DNA of 64,000 nt from Labrenzia sp. R4_2. GTDB lineage: Bacteria > Pseudomonadota > Alphaproteobacteria > Rhizobiales > Stappiaceae. The translations under genes were made by a program, and so were the position numbers. How positions within the stretch are numbered: position 1 is the first letter of the stretch; the number at the start of each line of letters is the position of its first letter. The notes under the pieces are model-generated. The model was not told where the DNA came from. It ran no database searches and worked only from the letters and a program-made list of their open reading frames with translations. Location: positions 248,001 to 312,000 of the forward strand of contig NZ_JAGHRJ010000002.1 in the NCBI RefSeq assembly GCF_017743865.1, given 5' to 3'. Positions 62,283-64,000 of this stretch are shown here, in pieces.

Positions 62283-63173
62283 TCACATTTTTAAAAGAGT
62301 TACGTTTTCAGCCGTCCAAGCACCCGGCCAAACCTCTGCTCCACCATCCCGCAATGCTCGAATCACGCCGACCGGAACAGACGTGGTAAGAAACAATTCT
62401 TCACCGCCGACGCCGCCTGTCGGCTTGAGTTCAGCACCAACACCTTCAAATCCAAGCTCTTCTTCACACGGCACATAGAGCGATGCGCCCGAAACATTGG
62501 TCTCGTTCTGCGTTGTGCCTTCCGCGCGCCCGACAACGCCGCAGGCTGCAACGGCGCACATCAGTTCGACCGCCCGCGCTTTTGCACATCCGAACACACG
62601 GTGATAGCCGGACAGTTTCTCCGTCATTGACGGGACAAGGATGAGGTCGACTTTTTCTTTGGCAAGAAGGCAGCTCAGCGCCGGCATTTCAATGTCCAGG
62701 CAGATCAGGATGGCCATCTTCAGACCATCCAGCTCAAACACCTTCAGCTCCGTTCCAGGCACCAGATGCCAGATATCTTCCTCCTGCTCAAAAGGCGTGA
62801 GGCTTAATTTATCTTGGCGGATTTCGCGGCCATCAGCGGTCAGCAGAACCGCTGTATTTGTGATCCCGCAGGGTGTTTTCACCGGCCATGTCCCGGCCAA
62901 CAATGAAACGCCTGTCTTTTGCGGCAAGTCGGATAGCAGCGGAAACAGGTCTTCACTAACATCTGCCAGAAAGCCCATTTCCTGGTCCGGCCGCAAACCT
63001 TCCGGTTTAAAGGCAAGGCATGTCTCGGCGAGGTATTCCGGCAGGACGAGAAGCTGCGCGCCGTCCGACGCTGCCCTCTCGAGCCCCTCCGCAATCATGT
63101 CAGCGAGCGCGGCCACAGATTTGGGCGCTCTGCCAAGATTGAAGGACCAAAGTGAAATCGGATATTCGGTCAT
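62283..63173 (-). CDS. Nitrilase/carbon-nitrogen hydrolase family amidase
   Basis: A 296-residue member of the nitrilase superfamily. The catalytic triad residues are visible: Glu in LLVLPEYLAE near residue 48, Lys in IRQDKLSLTPFEQEE near residue 130 and Cys in AILICLDIEMPAL near residue 165. The LCLDIE form (rather than CYD) is found in some distinct amidases. The substrate is unknown. The ATG at 63173 follows GGGCGGGC; the longer frame to 63209 has no better site. Confidence 0.83.
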   Translation of the reverse strand: MTEYPISLWSFNLGRAPKSVAALADMIAEGLERAASDGAQLLVLPEYLAETCLAFKPEGLRPDQEMGFLADVSEDLFPLLSDLPQKTGVSLLAGTWPVKTPCGITNTAVLLTADGREIRQDKLSLTPFEQEEDIWHLVPGTELKVFELDGLKMAILICLDIEMPALSCLLAKEKVDLILVPSMTEKLSGYHRVFGCAKARAVELMCAVAACGVVGRAEGTTQNETNVSGASLYVPCEEELGFEGVGAELKPTGGVGGEELFLTTSVPVGVIRALRDGGAEVWPGAWTAENVTLLKM

Positions 63174-63256
63174 GCTGCCCGCCCCAATTGAGTACCAAGC
63201 AGCCGACATAGCTGGACCTTGCGTATCAGTTCAAGGCCGTTGATGGACGGTTTGGT

Positions 63257-63448
63257 TCAGCTCGCAAACAAGGCGACAAAAAACGTCAAAAGAACCAGAA
63301 AACCGGTATTTATGAACCACGGCTTGGGTTCGGCTGGGAGTGCCCGCAACTTTGCGGATTTTCTAACTTCCCGAACACCTTCAAGAGCCCGGTCTGTGCG
63401 CCGGTCGATCTCGCGGAAAAACGGTGCCAACTCATTCTGAGTACGCAT
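63257..63448 (-). CDS. Small membrane protein (63 residues)
   Basis: A short protein with a charged N-terminal half (FFREIDRRTDRALEGVREVRKSA) and a C-terminal membrane helix (FINTGFLVLLTFFVALFAS). This tail-anchored layout has no family I can name. The ATG at 63448 has GAGGGTTGAG upstream. It is minus strand, next to the amidase gene. Confidence 0.55.
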   Translation of the reverse strand: MRTQNELAPFFREIDRRTDRALEGVREVRKSAKLRALPAEPKPWFINTGFLVLLTFFVALFAS

Positions 63449-63587
63449 ACTCAACCCTCACGATTCCTTCGTGGGATGAACGCTACGGCAAGGGTGTTAG
63501 AGGGAGGTTAATTGCAGCGGATAACAAACTGCTTGTACAGATCTTGAGCCCGTGATGGATTGGATATGGTTCTTGACGGAGTATGCC

Positions 63588-64000
63588 ATGGTCGATCTGC
63601 CGACACTCATCACTTACAGTCTAATCGTGCTTGGGTTTGTTTTCATTCCAGGTCCGGCTACCCTTCTGACAATCGCACGGGCCACAACGTCGGGACCTAA
63701 AGTCGGCATCGCGACAGGCGCCGGGATCGCAGCTGGCGACATCGTTCACACATTGCTCGCTGTTTTCGGGCTCTCAGCGATCATCGCGGCCTCAGCTCTT
63801 TTGTTTTCGGTGATCAAATACGTCGGTGCCGCCTATCTGATTTACCTTGGCATCAAAGCCATCACTTCGAAGGTTGCTCCGTCATTCGGAAATGGCATTG
63901 CCGACTTAAGCACTGGGACAGCCTTTCGCCAGGCTTTCATTTCGGAGATTCTTAACCCAAAAACCGCCCTCTTCTTTTTGGCTTTTTTGCCGCAGTTCGT
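63588..64000 (+). CDS. LysE/RhtB family exporter (N-terminal part, cut by window end)
   Basis: The first 137 or so residues of a LysE-family exporter. The typical FIPGPATLLTIARA motif is near residue 22 and ILNPKTALFFLAFLPQF closes the visible part. CGGAG at 63577-63581 sits about 6 bases before the ATG at 63588; an in-frame ATG at 63555 is less likely. It is a different gene from the LysE copy at 939 and the rest lies beyond the window. Confidence 0.9.
   Translation, partial: MVDLPTLITYSLIVLGFVFIPGPATLLTIARATTSGPKVGIATGAGIAAGDIVHTLLAVFGLSAIIAASALLFSVIKYVGAAYLIYLGIKAITSKVAPSFGNGIADLSTGTAFRQAFISEILNPKTALFFLAFLPQF

Overview
The window reads as chromosomal DNA of a marine-type alphaproteobacterium, most likely Hyphomicrobiales of the Stappiaceae kind (Roseibium/Labrenzia-like). 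This placement is inferred from gene content, not from a marker gene: an AapJQMP general amino-acid transporter, a two-domain cold-shock protein of rhizobial style, a heterotetrameric sarcosine oxidase operon (soxBDAG), an NDUFS4-type complex I accessory protein and a CHASE2-adenylate cyclase. Coding density is high. There are three tRNA genes (Arg-TCT, Pro-TGG, Glu-TTC). I saw no rRNA, phage, insertion sequence or CRISPR array.

Layout. 1-5.3 kb: small metabolic and regulatory genes (a phospholipase-D-type C-terminus, two GNAT/LysE genes, an alanyl-tRNA editing protein, GFA protein plus sulfurtransferase, and an HD hydrolase divergent from a TetR regulator). 5.4-6.7 kb: a soluble globin-coupled chemoreceptor. 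7.0-13 kb: aapJQMP, with a second aapJ paralogue directly upstream. 13.2-15.3 kb: a MetC-type lyase and a PhzF protein. 15.3-19.2 kb: a four-gene envelope lipid/sugar operon (LAB_N, GT2, PAP2, GT39). 19.3-20.7 kb: a phosphoesterase and a CAP-domain lipoprotein.

20.8-25.5 kb is the most unusual locus. A YcaO-family enzyme is divergent from two small peptides that both look like NHLP (nitrile-hydratase-like leader peptide) RiPP precursors. Next to these lie a large SARP/BTAD-type regulator with a TPR-like C-terminus and a divergent 78-residue orphan protein. No ThiF/cyclodehydratase partner, dehydrogenase, TfuA, peptidase or exporter is encoded nearby, so this would be a minimal, stand-alone YcaO system. 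The divergent promoter region is AT-rich and carries a perfect 7+7 bp inverted repeat and a 9-bp direct repeat.

25.8-31.5 kb: three tRNAs, a complex I accessory protein, two orphan genes, DUF192, dual cold-shock protein, sirtuin and glyoxalase I. 31.7-36.2 kb: a secreted metacaspase-like protein with a peptidoglycan-binding domain, convergent with an operon of a secreted FecR-like protein and a CHASE2-adenylate cyclase. 36.5-39.5 kb: GNAT, ornithine cyclodeaminase-family protein and a Ca2+/H+ antiporter. 39.6-44.9 kb: a complete branched-chain/amide-type ABC importer (livKHMGF order) with a Tat-type leader on the binding protein.

45.3-49.8 kb: a flavin-binding PPOX protein overlapping a Tat-exported agmatine deiminase, an M3 peptidase and DUF423. 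49.8-59.2 kb is a one-carbon block. soxBDAG demethylates sarcosine and can release formaldehyde, while the divergent frmA-GNAT-fghA set oxidises formaldehyde through glutathione. An HD-GYP gene follows soxG, and its ribosome-binding site lies in a hairpin. 59.3-64 kb: an EEP-type nuclease/phosphatase, PiT phosphate transporter, Nudix hydrolase, nitrilase-family amidase, a small membrane protein and the start of another LysE exporter cut by the window end.
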